The notes under the pieces: generated by a model
The model's database searches: none
The model's input: the letters and a program-made list of their open reading frames with translations, nothing else
Told to the model about the DNA's origin: nothing
DNA from: Dallia pectoralis
Taxonomy: Eukaryota; Chordata; Actinopteri; Esociformes; Umbridae
Assembly (NCBI GenBank): GCA_029465975.1
Contig: CM055744.1
Coordinates: forward strand, 9,409,096 to 9,473,095
Length of the DNA stretch: 64,000 nt
Direction: 5' to 3'
Translations under genes and position numbers: made by a program
Shown: positions 26,866-39,349 of the stretch, in pieces
Layout: every line of letters starts with the position of its first letter
How positions within the stretch are numbered: the stretch's first letter is position 1

Positions 26866-29284
26866 GTCTCTGTTTTAGTCTTTGCTCATTTTTTCCTGGT
26901 TCTCTTTTGTCATCTTTCTGTTTCTGTATCCCTCGGGTCTCTTCCTGTGTCTTTCATTCCCACTGTCTCTATCTGTCTCTCTGTTTTTCCTCCTGTCTGC
27001 GTGTCTCAGTATCCGTCTTGCTCCCGGTCTCTCTCCTTCTGTTATCTCATTCCAACCTGCTGAGAGGAGGGTATAAGAGACATACGGAGTCAGTCACTGC
27101 AATAGACACCGCTTGCCATCTCCTGTGGATAGTGCCACGGGGAACCCGTGGTTGAGTGGAGAGCAGGGTAGCTCAGAGCAAAGGGAGATATGGCTAAGGC
27201 ACTTCACCTCAGTGGATGTGATGTTCCCGCAGGTATTCCGTTTAGTTGTGTTTCTCTTTGGCTCCGGCAGACGCTACTTAAGTCTGCTTGTGTTGGATCA
27301 CATTTTCTTAAAGAGATATTAACCAATTTGCATACATTGACAATATCCCACTTTTTCTGCAATTTATATCTGACCAAATGTTACTGCCCATTCACGCATC
27401 CTTCAACCACCAACTGGTCCCTTCCACTTGTTCTGCACAAAATCAGTCAATCAACCAAGTTGGAATCAGCGCCTCGTTTGCACCTCACGTGTAACCTAAG
27501 CAACACGACAGTTGTATCAGGTTCTTTTTTTTACCCTATTACGCCAAACTTCAACAACTATTGTATAGAGAATTTGTAATAATTGCGTTGTTAAACCTAT
27601 TGCTTATAGTCAGATTTCTCATTCCATATTTGCTTACCTTGTCAATACACACAAATGACTACCAATCAGCTCTTAAAGTGACAGTGTGTTCTGTGGCTGA
27701 GATGAAATGCTATTCAGGTGATTCTTCATACAAAAGTAATGTGAAAATGGCGGTCTTGTTCGTTCTATGGACAGACATGCTGTAGAAGGAGCTAGTTGAG
27801 TTTCTGCTGACAGACCAATGGGTCTGTCATACCCAGAGAATCACTGCAACACATACAGACAAGCAAAACAGTTCACTAACCTTGTGTCAATGTAACGGTG
27901 TTGATTTAAATATGACTAGGAATTGCATTGATAAGTCCATTTTATTTTAAATATGTACATTATTATTATTGTTTGACCACGTTGCTTTTCCCCTCGCACT
28001 CTGTTACACTGAATAGTTAGACCCAACATGTACCAGATAATTACATACATCTTCTAACCCACTAAATCAATACACACACCTTTGACACCAATTACAGGGT
28101 TAAGCCTTTCCAGGTAGTGGAGTCTCTGAGAGGTTTGCACACCTGGACCGTACCTTATTAGGCCCTGATTATTGATAAGAACAAATCTTGCTCTGTCAAG
28201 TTGGTTATTGATAATTTATAGACGGCCATTTTCAGGTCTTGTGATTGGTTGTCAGGTTCATTTAAGTCCGAACTGTTACTGGACAACTCAGGGACATTTA
28301 ATCTCGTCTTGCTATGCAACTCCAGTGAAGATTTGGCCTTGGGTTATTGTCCTGATGAGATGAATTGGTATTTCAGTGTTTGTGGGAGAGAAGACTAAAG
28401 CAGGGTTAACTCAAGGATTTCGCCTGAGTTAAACTCAATTTGTTTATTTGCGGATGACAAGGACACCCATTACATGATGCTGGCACCGCTATCCATAAAA
28501 ATAGAGAGAATGGCGCTTAGAGATTTGGATTTGCCTCAAACATTGGGCTTTGCATTCTGGAGGTACAGTTAATTTATTTACCACTTCTTGCAGTATCACT
28601 TTAGCACCTTGTTAAAAAAATATGTTTTGAAATTTCTATATTCTGTCTGTTCATTTTTGACTCTGATTCAGAGTTGTGGGCTGATTGCAATGTTGTCGAT
28701 CGATCATTTGGATAACCATTGGGATACCTTTCAAATGGTCTCATGGTTAAATTTCTCACCAGATTCCTTCAACCCTCAAACAACTGAGTTAGACAAGACG
28801 CCTGGATTTTTAAAGTGGTTAAGGTTAACGTTTTCGATACACCACCTAAAGCAATTTACCATTCTCAAATAAATATTCTGTGCCCTTGCCTTCCATACTG
28901 AGACATTTTAACACATTGTACTTGAAGTTCACTATGCACCCAGTTCTGAAAATGAGAGGTAGTCATTAAAAATGATTTGAAAAACGATTATTAACTACTT
29001 ATTGAGCACAGAGTGAGTCCATGCAAAGTAGTATGAGCTATTCAGCAAATTACATCGTGGACTATTCAGTTTCGACATTATGGAATACTGTGTGCCGGTT
29101 AGTCACAAAAAGATCTCCATTACCCCAATCCATTATATGAAACCGCAGAGAATACGACTTGGCATGGTTGGGTTTTCAGGAAAAAAAGTCACAGGGATTT
29201 TGAAAATCTATGTTAAAAATGTCTGCAGGTCGCTCTGGATTGGAGTTCTTACTGCTGTCAATTTAAGATGGTTAAGATTTTCAA

Positions 29285-29420
29285 GGCCATGATGGTCTAG
29301 GTCATGATGGTCAAGGTCATGAAGGTCATGATGGTCAAGGTCATAAGGTCATGATGGTCAAGGTCAAGATGGTCAAGGTCATGTAGTTAAGGTCATGACG
29401 GTTAAGGCTATGATGGATGA
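29285..29420. repeat. Inverted copy of the ATGACCTTGACC repeat
   Basis: GGTCATGATGGTCAAGGTCA units; reverse complement of the repeat at 14345-14512, with a different unit number. Confidence 0.88.
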
Positions 29421-29439
29421 GGTTATAAGGGAAGACAGG

Positions 29440-29990
29440 GAAATGGTACATTCCAGATTCCTTATTCACACACATCTATTTGAAAACGTCACATCTCTAA
29501 ACTCTGTACAACTTTCTCTGTGTCTTTAAATGGCACATTCCAGATTCTGTGTCTTTAAATGGCACATTCCAGATTCCTTATTCACACACATCTATTTGAA
29601 ACGTCACATCTCTAAACTCTGTACAACTTTCTCTGTGTCTTTAAATGGCACATTCCAGATTCTGTGTCTTTAAATGGCACATTCCAGATTCCTTATTCAC
29701 ACATCTATTTGAAAACGTCACATCTCTAAACTCTGTACATCTTTCTCTGTGTCTTTAAATGGCACATTCCAGATTCTGTGTCTTTAAATGGCACATTCCA
29801 GATTCTGTGTCTTTAAATGGCACATTCCAGATTCTGTGTCTTTAAATGGCACATTCCAGATTCTGTGTCTTTAAATGGCACATTCCAGATTCTGTGTCTT
29901 TAAATGGCACATTCCAGATTCCTTATACAGACACATCTATTTGAAAATGTCACATCTATTTGAAAACGTCTCATCTCTAAATTCTGTACA
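29440..29990. repeat. Inverted copy of the 29-bp composite minisatellite, expanded
   Basis: Reverse complement of 13890-14320 with one more long composite unit and at least one more 29-bp unit. It precedes the frameshifted FN3 copy at 30014. Confidence 0.93.
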
Positions 29991-30013
29991 TCTTTCTCTG
30001 TGTCCTTCCTTAG

Positions 30014-30299
30014 CCCCTCCTACACCCATTGCCCCTCCGGAGCTCCTGGCAGTGGGGGCCACCTACCTCTGGATCAAGCCCAACGCCAACTCCATCATCG
30101 GGGACGGTCCCATCATCCTGAAGGAGGTGGAGTACCGCACCACCACGGGTAACTGGGCCGAGACCCACATCGTCGATGCTCCCACCTACAAGCTGTGGCA
30201 CCTGGACCCGGATGTGGAGTACGAGATCAAGGTTCTGCTGTCGCGGCCGGGCGGCACTGGACCCCAGGACCCCGCTTATCACCCGGACCAAGTGTGCCG
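30014..30299 (+). pseudogene. ptprt: Inverted, frameshifted copy of the ptprt FN3 exon
   Basis: The same exon as 13576-13869 but on the opposite strand, inside the inverted YZ block. The first 75-80 codons match the minus-strand copy. Near the end the segment coding for RPGEGGTGPPGPP has lost bases in runs of C and G: the exon is 286 instead of 294 bp. The frame becomes RPGGTGPQDPAYHPDQVCR and stops just past the donor. Splice acceptor and donor dinucleotides are still present. Because the losses are concentrated in homopolymers and the orientation is wrong for the gene, I read this as a duplicate produced by a fold-back rearrangement or an assembly error, not as a second functional exon. Confidence 0.85.
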
Positions 30300-31180
30300 G
30301 TGAGGAACCAGGCTGTACCTGGGTTTTATATTTGTGTGCTGCTTCTAGCTGTGGACCCCTGTTGGTCGATAGAGGAGCGACCGCTGGTGTGCGGGGTTCA
30401 AATTCTCAGATGGGCTCATGCTGTGTGTGTATCTCCACACATCGCTTTTCATTGTATTTTTGTACAATCCATTTGTGTTAGCAGCTATTGACCCTTTGAT
30501 GATGACAGCTTTTTCCCCCATTATCTAGGTGTAGGTTACCAGATCCATCACGAGTGACACCCACCACTTTTCTAAATGTAGTAGACCAAATAGCTTTTGC
30601 CCGGCGAGTCAGTGAGTTCAGTCTACTGTCTGCCTCAGTAAGGCCCAGTTCCCGTCTGAAGTTCACACTACATCAGATAGTCGCTGCAGCGTTATCCCCC
30701 TGTTTGAATCCCAGACCTGACATCATGCACGTATGTCCTCGTGCCCTTGAGCAAAAAGGCACTGTATAGCTTCTGTAAAATGACTCGCCATTTACAAATA
30801 CGTTGTCGTCCCAAGTTTTCCGTCGGTCATTTGTAGCCAAACGTCCTTTCAGTAGCTCCACTCTTTCGCTGGAATAGTTCAGCTTATTCAGGATGAGGGG
30901 ATAAAACCTCAATGTTATGAGGCGATGCAAGTTGGGAAAATGCATTTCTCTCCATCTAATTAATACTCCTTAGGAGCTCAGCGCAAATCGAACATAATGA
31001 TAATTGAGATGTTACAAAATGTGCAGGAAGAGAAGAGTTCTCAGGGAAAGGGGTTAGGTGGGAGCAATTTTCCCTTGTAATTATTGACGCAGTGGGTAGC
31101 TTATGGGAGCATCCGGAAGAAAGACACTTCATTTGATCAAGTGACAGCTAATCAGATGTTACCCTGCTTGTGCATGTGTA

Positions 31181-31220
<40 letters not shown>

Positions 31221-31492
31221 GTCTCTTTAAGAGAGCAGTGGAAGTGTGACTTGTTTGTGTGGAAACTGCGTCTGTATGTGACTGTGTTAGTGTTTTGTCT
31301 GCATGTGTGTGTGTGTGTCAGCGTGTGTGAAAGTGTGAGTGTACGATGTCCCCATGGGGCCCCTGATGGGGGAATGGTAATTGAGGTTAGCAGATGAGCA
31401 GCCGTGAAGTCTCTGTTCTCCAGGTGAGGAAGATGATGAAGGAGCACTGCGTGAGGCGCCGGCGAATTCTCCAGCACAATCTTTTTTCTCAC

Positions 31493-31526
<34 letters not shown>

Positions 31527-32901
31527 TCTCTCTTCCTCTCTGCATCCTTTCCTTTTTGTGCATCTTTCTCGATCACGTCATTTAGTCTGTCTTTCTTTTC
31601 TTCTGTCATTCCATGTTTTCTTTTTGCTCTTTTTTCCTCACTCTTCTCAACTTCTTGTCTTATTTTCTCCCTTCCATTGAATTCTCTATTGCTCTATTTA
31701 GCTTCTTTTCCAGCTCTCTCTCTGTCTCTCTCTCTTGTCTATTCCCCCTGCCCGGCCCTTCCTCTACCTATTCCCGGTGTCCTACTGTACATTTCACTCA
31801 CTCCTTTCGCATTCCCAGTGCTGCCGTCATACTCAATATAGTGCTGATGAACGAGATAATGGATTTTGTCAGGCTTTCTCAAGGTGCGAAAACGCTAGAA
31901 GCCCTTTTAAGAGTCCGGATAGCAAGAAGACAAAGATAACACTGCTATTTGAATGGGAATGCTTTCTGTCTTCCCTGACCTTGAAGCGTACACAGAACGA
32001 ACGCCGCGGAAGTCTGTGTTCGAATGCAAAGCACCGGATGTGCCCCGCCGACAGTTGACAGGTACTTTGTTAGTCCGCCGCTCTGTTGTCTAACTGCTGT
32101 GCTCAGGCTTTTTTGGTCGGTTTGTCCGCACGTGGGTTTCTCTGTGTGCTCCTGGTTCCGGCGGCACTGCCTTCTGTGCCTGGACGGTCTCAGGGCCCCT
32201 TGGTGCCTTTGTGGACTAGGGGCCGCCTCTCCCCCGATCAAATGTGTCCAATTCCGTTTTTGACAGGCTCACGATCAACCAGGGCCTACCTATTAGGCAT
32301 TCTGCGCTCTGCCGGTCGTTCCCATTATGCAAATCGTGCTTGATATGACCAATGCTGCGGCGTAGCGTTCCAGCCTGATGGCAGGTAAGCAAGGCCCTCG
32401 TCTACTCTGTAGCCAATGCTGAAACCATGATGCCACCCGAGAGAGCCCGCCGACACCGGCAGGCAGGCCTGCACGCACAAGACAGATTCAAGCAGTTGAG
32501 GAGGTTCTCAGGCAGCGGCGGGCCGAATGCGGACCGGATAGAGACTTCGCGCGTTGGTGGTTACAACGCCGACTCTCTGTGCACGGTAGTCTATCACGGT
32601 CTGTATTCCCAAATACAGTTAGAGAAAATTAACCTCTGAACTTAAAATTACTGCGACTTTATCAAGTGCATTCATGCAGCTAACTAGATCTAATTGTGTA
32701 CCTGTACTCACTGGGCGTGTCAGCAGATCGCAATGTCGTTTTTAAGGCTGTTGCCAGCCATGGGTTCAGCACCGATTACAAGTCCCAGCCTGCCGACACA
32801 GTCCAACCCAGCTGGCTGCCGGTGTGCCCCTGCTGATCGATTACAGACAACCAGACACTTATCCAGGCAGCCATCAGTGAGTCGAAGACCAATAAGCAAT
32901 G

Positions 32902-34811
32902 ATCTGGGTATGTGCGTACTCATTCAGAGTGTGTGTGTGTCAATCTGTGTGTGTTATCTCAGATCATTTTGAAGAGGCTGCCTGTTTTCATCATAATCAC
33001 GGCGAGCGACCAGAGAGACTGAAGTAGAAGGCTAAGCGATGAAAGGAGAATGACTGAGAAGAAGACACGCGCCCAGGAGCAGAGCGGAAGGTGAGAGGGT
33101 GGAGCAAAACGGCTCGTCAGCTCTGCATCCGTTGTATTAAATATTGTGGGATTGAAGTGGTATTGACCAAAAAGGAAAGAGTGTTTGTGAAAAACATGGG
33201 AGGCCGTGGCAACTGCGTGTTTGTCAGTGAGCGTCGTGGGGGCGAAGGACAGTGGAGTACGAGAGAGCGAAAGAAATAAATCGGAAAGGCGTGATGACTG
33301 GCCGAGGTGGGAAGACGAAGGCCGGAGAACAGTGGAGAGGTGTGCAGGTGAACAGAAGGTCGGCGCGGGCTTTCAGGAACCTCGGCTGACGCGTCTGGTC
33401 TGTGTGTTAGCAGCTGGCAGCCGGCGACAGCCACGGCATGGTGAGCAAATGAGGAAACACTTGATTATGTGTATGGACGATATCAGTAGCTAGGATTATA
33501 ATATGGACGATATCGGGAATTATGTAGCCGGGATGCGATAGCTCGAGGCCCATGTAGCTAAGGACCCTGTATGGACGATATCTGGGACGGACGATATCGA
33601 AGATTATGTAGCTAGAGATATAATATGGACGATATCAGGCTATGTAGCCCGATTACTAATATACAAATATCAATTTATCACCAGCTTCAAGATATAACTA
33701 TGGACGATATCAGGCTATGTAGCTAGGATCATAATGGGCAATATCAATTATATAATAGGATATGGACGATATCGAACCCAGCCAACAGCTAGGATTATAA
33801 TATGGACGATATCTATTTATAGCAACTAGACCATAATACAGACGACTACTCAAAGTATGTAGCTGAGATACTGTATGGACGATATCAATTTATGTAGCCA
33901 GGATTATAATGACCTCTAGATATCAGGGTAGCGCAATTGAGATTGCCAATATGGACATCTAGATATCAGAATTATGTAGCTAAATTACAATTCCGGACAT
34001 CGATGTCAAGTTATATCCAGTTAGAATTGTGAGTATTTTGGTAACATTACTATTTGTTTAAGCAGCGTTCTTTGAAACCACAGGTCTTGTTTGTCTTGCA
34101 TTTCCCTTTGAGAATGCAGGTCTCCAGTGAGACGGGAATAACGCAAATCCCACAGTGCAGGACACCCTCAATCTACGCATTGAAGACCTGATAGGAAACA
34201 GAGCACAGCGGAAAAAAGAAGAGCAAAACAAGCAGCAATGAAATCGAGATCAACAAGAGCAACAAAACGTCACCCTGATAGGATAATATTAGAACAGACT
34301 GAAATATGGAAAATGTTTGCCACTAATTCTGACATAAGCTTCAGCCTTTGAAGATCCATTTAAAATAATTGGATGAGAAAATACTTCGTTTAAAATGAAG
34401 GCGTTAGCGAAAATTTTATTTTGATGATGGTTTGTTTGGCAATAAAAAGCAATTCCTTCTGTTAACACAACTCACTTCATAAGAACTGCACTCTTCATCA
34501 GTCACATTTCATTAAGTCCTCAGGATTCTTCACTCAATCAGACTCATTCCGCTTTTCTCAGAACTCAACTCGATCAGGGTCGCATAATTTCGACAGAGTG
34601 TTCCTCTCGCGTCTGCCCCCATTGCCAGGCAAGATCAGATATATCACCAGTGTTCAATTTGCTCAGCTTCTCTCTCTCTCTCTGGCCCGTCACTTTCTGG
34701 GTACTCTTCAGGTTGGGACTGTGGCCAATATCTGTTGAACGCTGGACGACGGCTCCCAGCGTGGGCTCATCAGGCTGTCATCCCACAGACTGACACTTCT
34801 TTTACCCATCT
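32902..34811 (-). repeat. Inverted-repeat block X, third copy (truncated, very noisy)
   Basis: Reverse complement of roughly 8533-10730. Recognisable anchors are ATCTGGGTATGTGCGTACTC at the left and CCCACAGACTGACACTTCTT near 34784-34803. Many words and short stretches are missing relative to the other two copies. The block stops inside X at TCTTAA and switches directly to W. Confidence 0.88.
33470..34025. repeat. Heavily degraded inverted copy of the 36-bp minisatellite
   Basis: ATGGACGATATC and GATTATAAT fragments recur, but linkers are scrambled, with insertions and lost bases in nearly every unit. This is much noisier than 9460-10060 or 16755-17275. Confidence 0.85.
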
Positions 34812-37800
34812 TAAAAATATCAAATTGAATAATTTATCACTTTAAACGTCCAAACGTCACCTAGGCTAACTACACTGGTGAAAGGCAGACCAACCATCTA
34901 ATAATTTCTGATTTCCAGTGCATGTGCAAACATGGGAACACGCAAAGGATCCCGAACAGCAATCACCTATTAAAGAGTGATGTGTCCTGACTTATTTTAA
35001 GTTTCCCTGTTTTTCTTCCCAGTTCTGTGATATCCAACAGGGGATTGAGGCCTTGCTTCACCGCAGCAACTCCCTGTGGACTCGGGACAGTCTTTCCAAG
35101 CACATCTAATGCTGTTCCGGATCTTATCACACTGGACGCCAAACCAGGAAGTCTAGACCAGAATACTAAGGCGACGGAAGGGTGTCTTTACTGTACAATA
35201 TGATAGTTTTCTTATTAAACATTGTGATTATTAATCGATATGCTGACAGTATAGCAAACTGTGTTATTTATGTGAAGAAACAGTGAAAAATTGGCATAGT
35301 TTGCCTGATAGAAAAAATACTGCATTTTAAACTAAAACATATTCTCAAATAAAAAAATAATAATTAACAACCGAAATCTACAGAATTGATCCCAATTACT
35401 TTTGTTAATCCTTTGGTATCCCTATAGTCCTAACAATTAGTCTGTCACCGCGCCGTTTAAACCCACGCAGGTTATCGATCAGGACCTGTTTGGGAGCAGT
35501 CTTTGATCATTGTCGTGCGTCGTGACAGAATAAAGGTCCGCACTCTAAAGCAGAAGCCTGGTGTTTTGACGCCGCCCCCCCCGTTACCATACGCACGCAC
35601 GGCGCTTGCGTTCCTGGGAGTAAATGCCACATCCATCACCGAGCATCTATTCATCTATGTGACGAAGCATCCGCAGAAGCATGGCACCCCCTCCCCTGCG
35701 CATTTCATTAATAGAGGTATTCAAAGGCCCTGTGTCAGCACAAGCTATCAGCTGTCACTCCGTATTGGCCGGGGACGTTTGGATGCCGCCGCAGCCCCGC
35801 CCACCAGAACGACATACAGATGTTGGTGTCTGAGTGATTTCTGGCACAGGGCACGCTGATGAAAACGTGCCACCCAGGTAGATCAGCATTTAAGGCGAGG
35901 GAGTGAGAATATGCCCGGGGTGGGGGTCCTGGGGGGGTACAGGAGATGCCACTATTTACACAGCATGCTGCGCACGTTTGCCTTTATTCATGCCCGGCGA
36001 ACAAATACGCCGAATGTACTAGCCGGTTAGACACAATGAATTAACTGAAAAAACATCCCATCCAAACAGCAGCTGACACAGAATGAAGGCTTGATGTCAT
36101 CCATGTGGCTTTTAGTGTCAGGCAACAAAATGGGGAAACGCAACAATAATTAAAGCTTGCCATTGCCCTTTGCCACTTCTGCTGAGGATGCTATAACATC
36201 GCCGCGTGAACCTCCACAGGAAGAAAACCGAGAGCACTCAATCCACCCTCTGTCCCCATCTCCTCCTCAGATTTTCTCATGCAGAGGAGAAAGCCATCTA
36301 CCACCCTGAGATATACAACCTGGGAGCATAGATTAGATTAGACCTGTAAGAGCCCAGCGCCCATGCCACACAACACACAAACGTGCCCGCATCGCACACA
36401 CACACACAAACGTGCCCGCATCACACACACACACACACACAAACATGCCCGCATCGCACACACACACACACAAACGTGCCCGCATCACACACAAAAAACG
36501 TGCCCGCATCACACACACACACACAAACGTGCCCGCATCACACACAAAAAACGTGCCCGCATCACACACACACACACACAAACATGCCCGCATCGCACAC
36601 ACACACACACACAAACATGCCCGCATCGCACACACACACACACACACACAAACATGCCCGCATCGCACACACACACACACACACACAAACGTGCCCGCAT
36701 CACACACAAAAAACGTGCCCGCATCACACACACAAACACACACAAACATGCCCGCATCACACACACACGTGCCCGCATCACACACACAAACGTTTCCGCA
36801 TCACACACAACCACACACACACACACAAACGTTCCCGCATGACACACACACGTGCCCGCATCACACACACACGTGCCCGCATCACACACACACAAGCCCG
36901 CATCACAGACGTGCCTGCATCACACACACAAAGGACGATGGCCAGATGTTGTACAACAATTTACGTAAAAAATACATCATGTTAGTCTGAGTATAACTTG
37001 CCTTGGTGATGTAAGTACAAAACATATTCTCCAATAAAGCTAATTAGATGTTCAGATTTCGTTTCAGGATTGGGTTTTTATTTGAATGTTACCAACCATA
37101 AAGAAAAGACCACTTTCTCATTGCATCTAACATTGACAGCGTTTAGACGTCACCTCCTTGCTGGCTGTGACAAGGAGTAAAATAAAATAGAAGGTACATT
37201 AGATTAGTATGTATTTAGTTGTTATTTTATGTGAATGATCTATAAAATGTATTGAATCAAATAAAAAATAGAATGCAAAAGCTGTCTTTATAGATTACAT
37301 GGCCCTGGGTCAATGCGTTTTAGAAAAACGTGTGACAGCATTTGCTTTAATAAAATTATTATTGGTGATAATACGGTAAAACCGCTAAGAAGATATTTTT
37401 TTCTGAGACTGCACGTCTCTGCATTGGGTGGGCGTATTGATATATCACCTAAATCCTAATTAATACGTTTACCATGCTCAAAGGAATAGTCATGGGCTAC
37501 TTTTTAAAATTACATTTCTTATCTGTTTTATACCCCTGCTTTGCGAGGTCCTGAAAGACCTGCCATGTCTTTGTGGTTGAAAAAGTGTTTGAAGTTCCCT
37601 TCTTAACAGAGGGACCTTGCAGCTATTTTTATATGTATGTGGGGTAAGGAGATGAGATTACCATTAAAACGCACGTTAACCGTTATTTTATATTGCACAC
37701 AGAGTGAGCTTAAGTACAACATAACATACAACCTTTCTGTCTGCATAGCTGGGTACATTGTGTTATGGTCACAATTAGTGAGGCGTAATAATCTCATTTT

Positions 37801-38019
37801 CCAATCAATACGATAACAGATAATTACCATTTGATGGCTGCTTACCGATCAGATCTCTAATAATTTCATATTTTTGTATTTTAAAAAGATGGGTGAGAAA
37901 GGAAAATATGTATTGAACACAAATGTCTTTAGCATTCCAAAGCCGCTGACCTAAACAAATGTAAGAGACTTCACTATTGTAAACACAAGTTGCAGTCACT
38001 ACAACAGCAAAAATAACAG
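34812..38019 (+). repeat. Block W, third copy
   Basis: Same orientation as 18641-22097, starting at the equivalent of about 19246. It is nearly the exact reverse complement of 22098-25263, including the 223-bp loop. After 38019 the sequence is unique and appears to be the ordinary continuation of the intron. No gene. Confidence 0.92.
36370..36935. repeat. CA / CGCATC minisatellite in W copy 3
   Basis: Clean units of a CA tract plus AAACGTGCCCGCATC. Nearly the exact reverse complement of 23170-23735. Confidence 0.93.
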
Positions 38020-38284
38020 TTCTGACTTTTAAAATGTTCCTTTATTCTTTTCCTGTAAAGCATATCCAAAATAATGTTAAAAAATGTTATTCACTTACAA
38101 TCTGTAAATCCAATATTAATGGAAAGCCTTGGTCTTGGAAAAAGGCTGTTCATCTTTGTGGAAAATGTTTGGTAAATTGCATCCATCATTTCTTCTACTG
38201 AAACTGTTATATTTTATGTCAAATAAAGCAATATTAGCTTTGTATAATTGGTCTATTTATTGTGCACTAAATTATGCTTAATAT

Positions 38285-39345
38285 TTGTCTTATGAAACTA
38301 CAACTACCTACAGCCTAGCGTCTCACAGGTCTCCTGAGTCTTTATCTTATGAAACTATAACTCCTTACAGTCCAGCGTCTCACACATCTTCTGAGTCTTT
38401 ATCTTATGAACCTACAACTCCCTACAGCCCAGTGTCTCACACGTCTTCTGAGTCTTTATCTTATGAAACTACAACTCCCTACAACCCAGCGTCTCACACG
38501 TCTTCTGAGTCTTTATCTTATGAAACTACAACTCCCTACAACCCAGCGTCTCACACGTCTTCTGAGTCTTTATCTTATGAAACTACAACTCCCTACAGCC
38601 CAGTGTCTCACACGTCTTCTGAGTCTTTATGTTATGAAACTACAACTCCCTACAACCCAGCGTCTCACACGTCTTCTGAGTCTTTATCTTATGAAACTAC
38701 AACTCCCTTCAGCCCAGTGTCTCACAGGACTTCTGAGTCTTTATCTTATGAAACTACAACTCCTTACAGTCCAGCGTCTCACATATCTTCTGAGTCTTTA
38801 TCTTATGAACCTACAACTCCCTATAGCCCAGTGTCTCACACGTCTTCTGAGTCTTTATCTTATGAAACTACAACTCCCTACAACCCAGCGTCTCACACGT
38901 CTTCTGAGTCTTTATCTTATGAAACTACAACTCCCTTCAGCCCAGTGTCTCACAGGACTTCTGAGTCTTTATCTTATGAAACTACAACTCCTTACAGTCC
39001 AGCGTCTCACACATCTTCTGAGTCTTTATCTTATGAACCTACAACTCCCTACAGCCCAGTGTCTCACACGTCTTCTGAGTCTTTATCTTATGAAACTACA
39101 ACTCCCTACAACCCAGCGTCTCACACGTCTTCTGAGTCTTTATCTTATGAAACTACAACTCCCTTCAGCCCAGTGTCTCACAGGACTTCTGAGTCTTTAT
39201 CTTATGAAACTACAACTCCCTACAAGCCAGCGTCTCACCCGTCTTCTGAGTCTTTATCTTATGAAACTACAACTCCCTACAGCCCAGCGTCTCACAGGTC
39301 TTCTGAGTCTTTATCTTATGAAACTACAACTCCCCACAACCCAAA
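38285..39345. repeat. 57-bp minisatellite, about 19 copies, open in two plus-strand frames
   Basis: The unit runs TCTTATGAAACTACAACTCC CTACAGCCCAGCGTCTCACA CGTCTTCTGAGTCTTTA, 57 bp. A higher-order pattern of variant units (ending TACAACCCAGC, TTCAGCCCAGT, TACAGTCCAGC) repeats about every 4-5 units. Because 57 is divisible by 3, one frame gives a 363-codon ORF (19-residue repeat SYETTTPYSPASHTSSESL) and another a 328-codon ORF. The Ser/Thr/Pro-rich frame looks mucin-like. I see no signal peptide, no splice context and no domain, and the region lies in a ptprt intron. Confidence 0.95.
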
Positions 39346-39349
39346 GCAT

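Larger units (their letters stand above)
25878..27672. other. Block U: single-copy stretch between two inverted blocks
   Basis: Present once. In the left half of the structure its place between YZ and W is taken by the second X copy. Contains the 57-bp and 16-bp minisatellites. The rest (26316-26730 and 26870-27672) shows only pyrimidine-rich stretches and no recognisable gene. Confidence 0.85.
27673..32901 (-). repeat. Inverted-repeat block YZ, right copy
   Basis: Reverse complement of 10731-16099. The Z end (27.7-29.3 kb) is almost identical to the left copy. Disagreement, largely small indels and lost homopolymer bases, grows towards 32.3-32.9 kb. Carries the frameshifted FN3 copy and an expanded 29-bp composite repeat. 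Confidence 0.92.

Noticed and set aside
30014..30299. A second functional FN3 exon or a separate plus-strand phosphatase gene
   Set aside because: Wrong strand for the gene, frameshifted near the end, and located inside an inverted duplicate.
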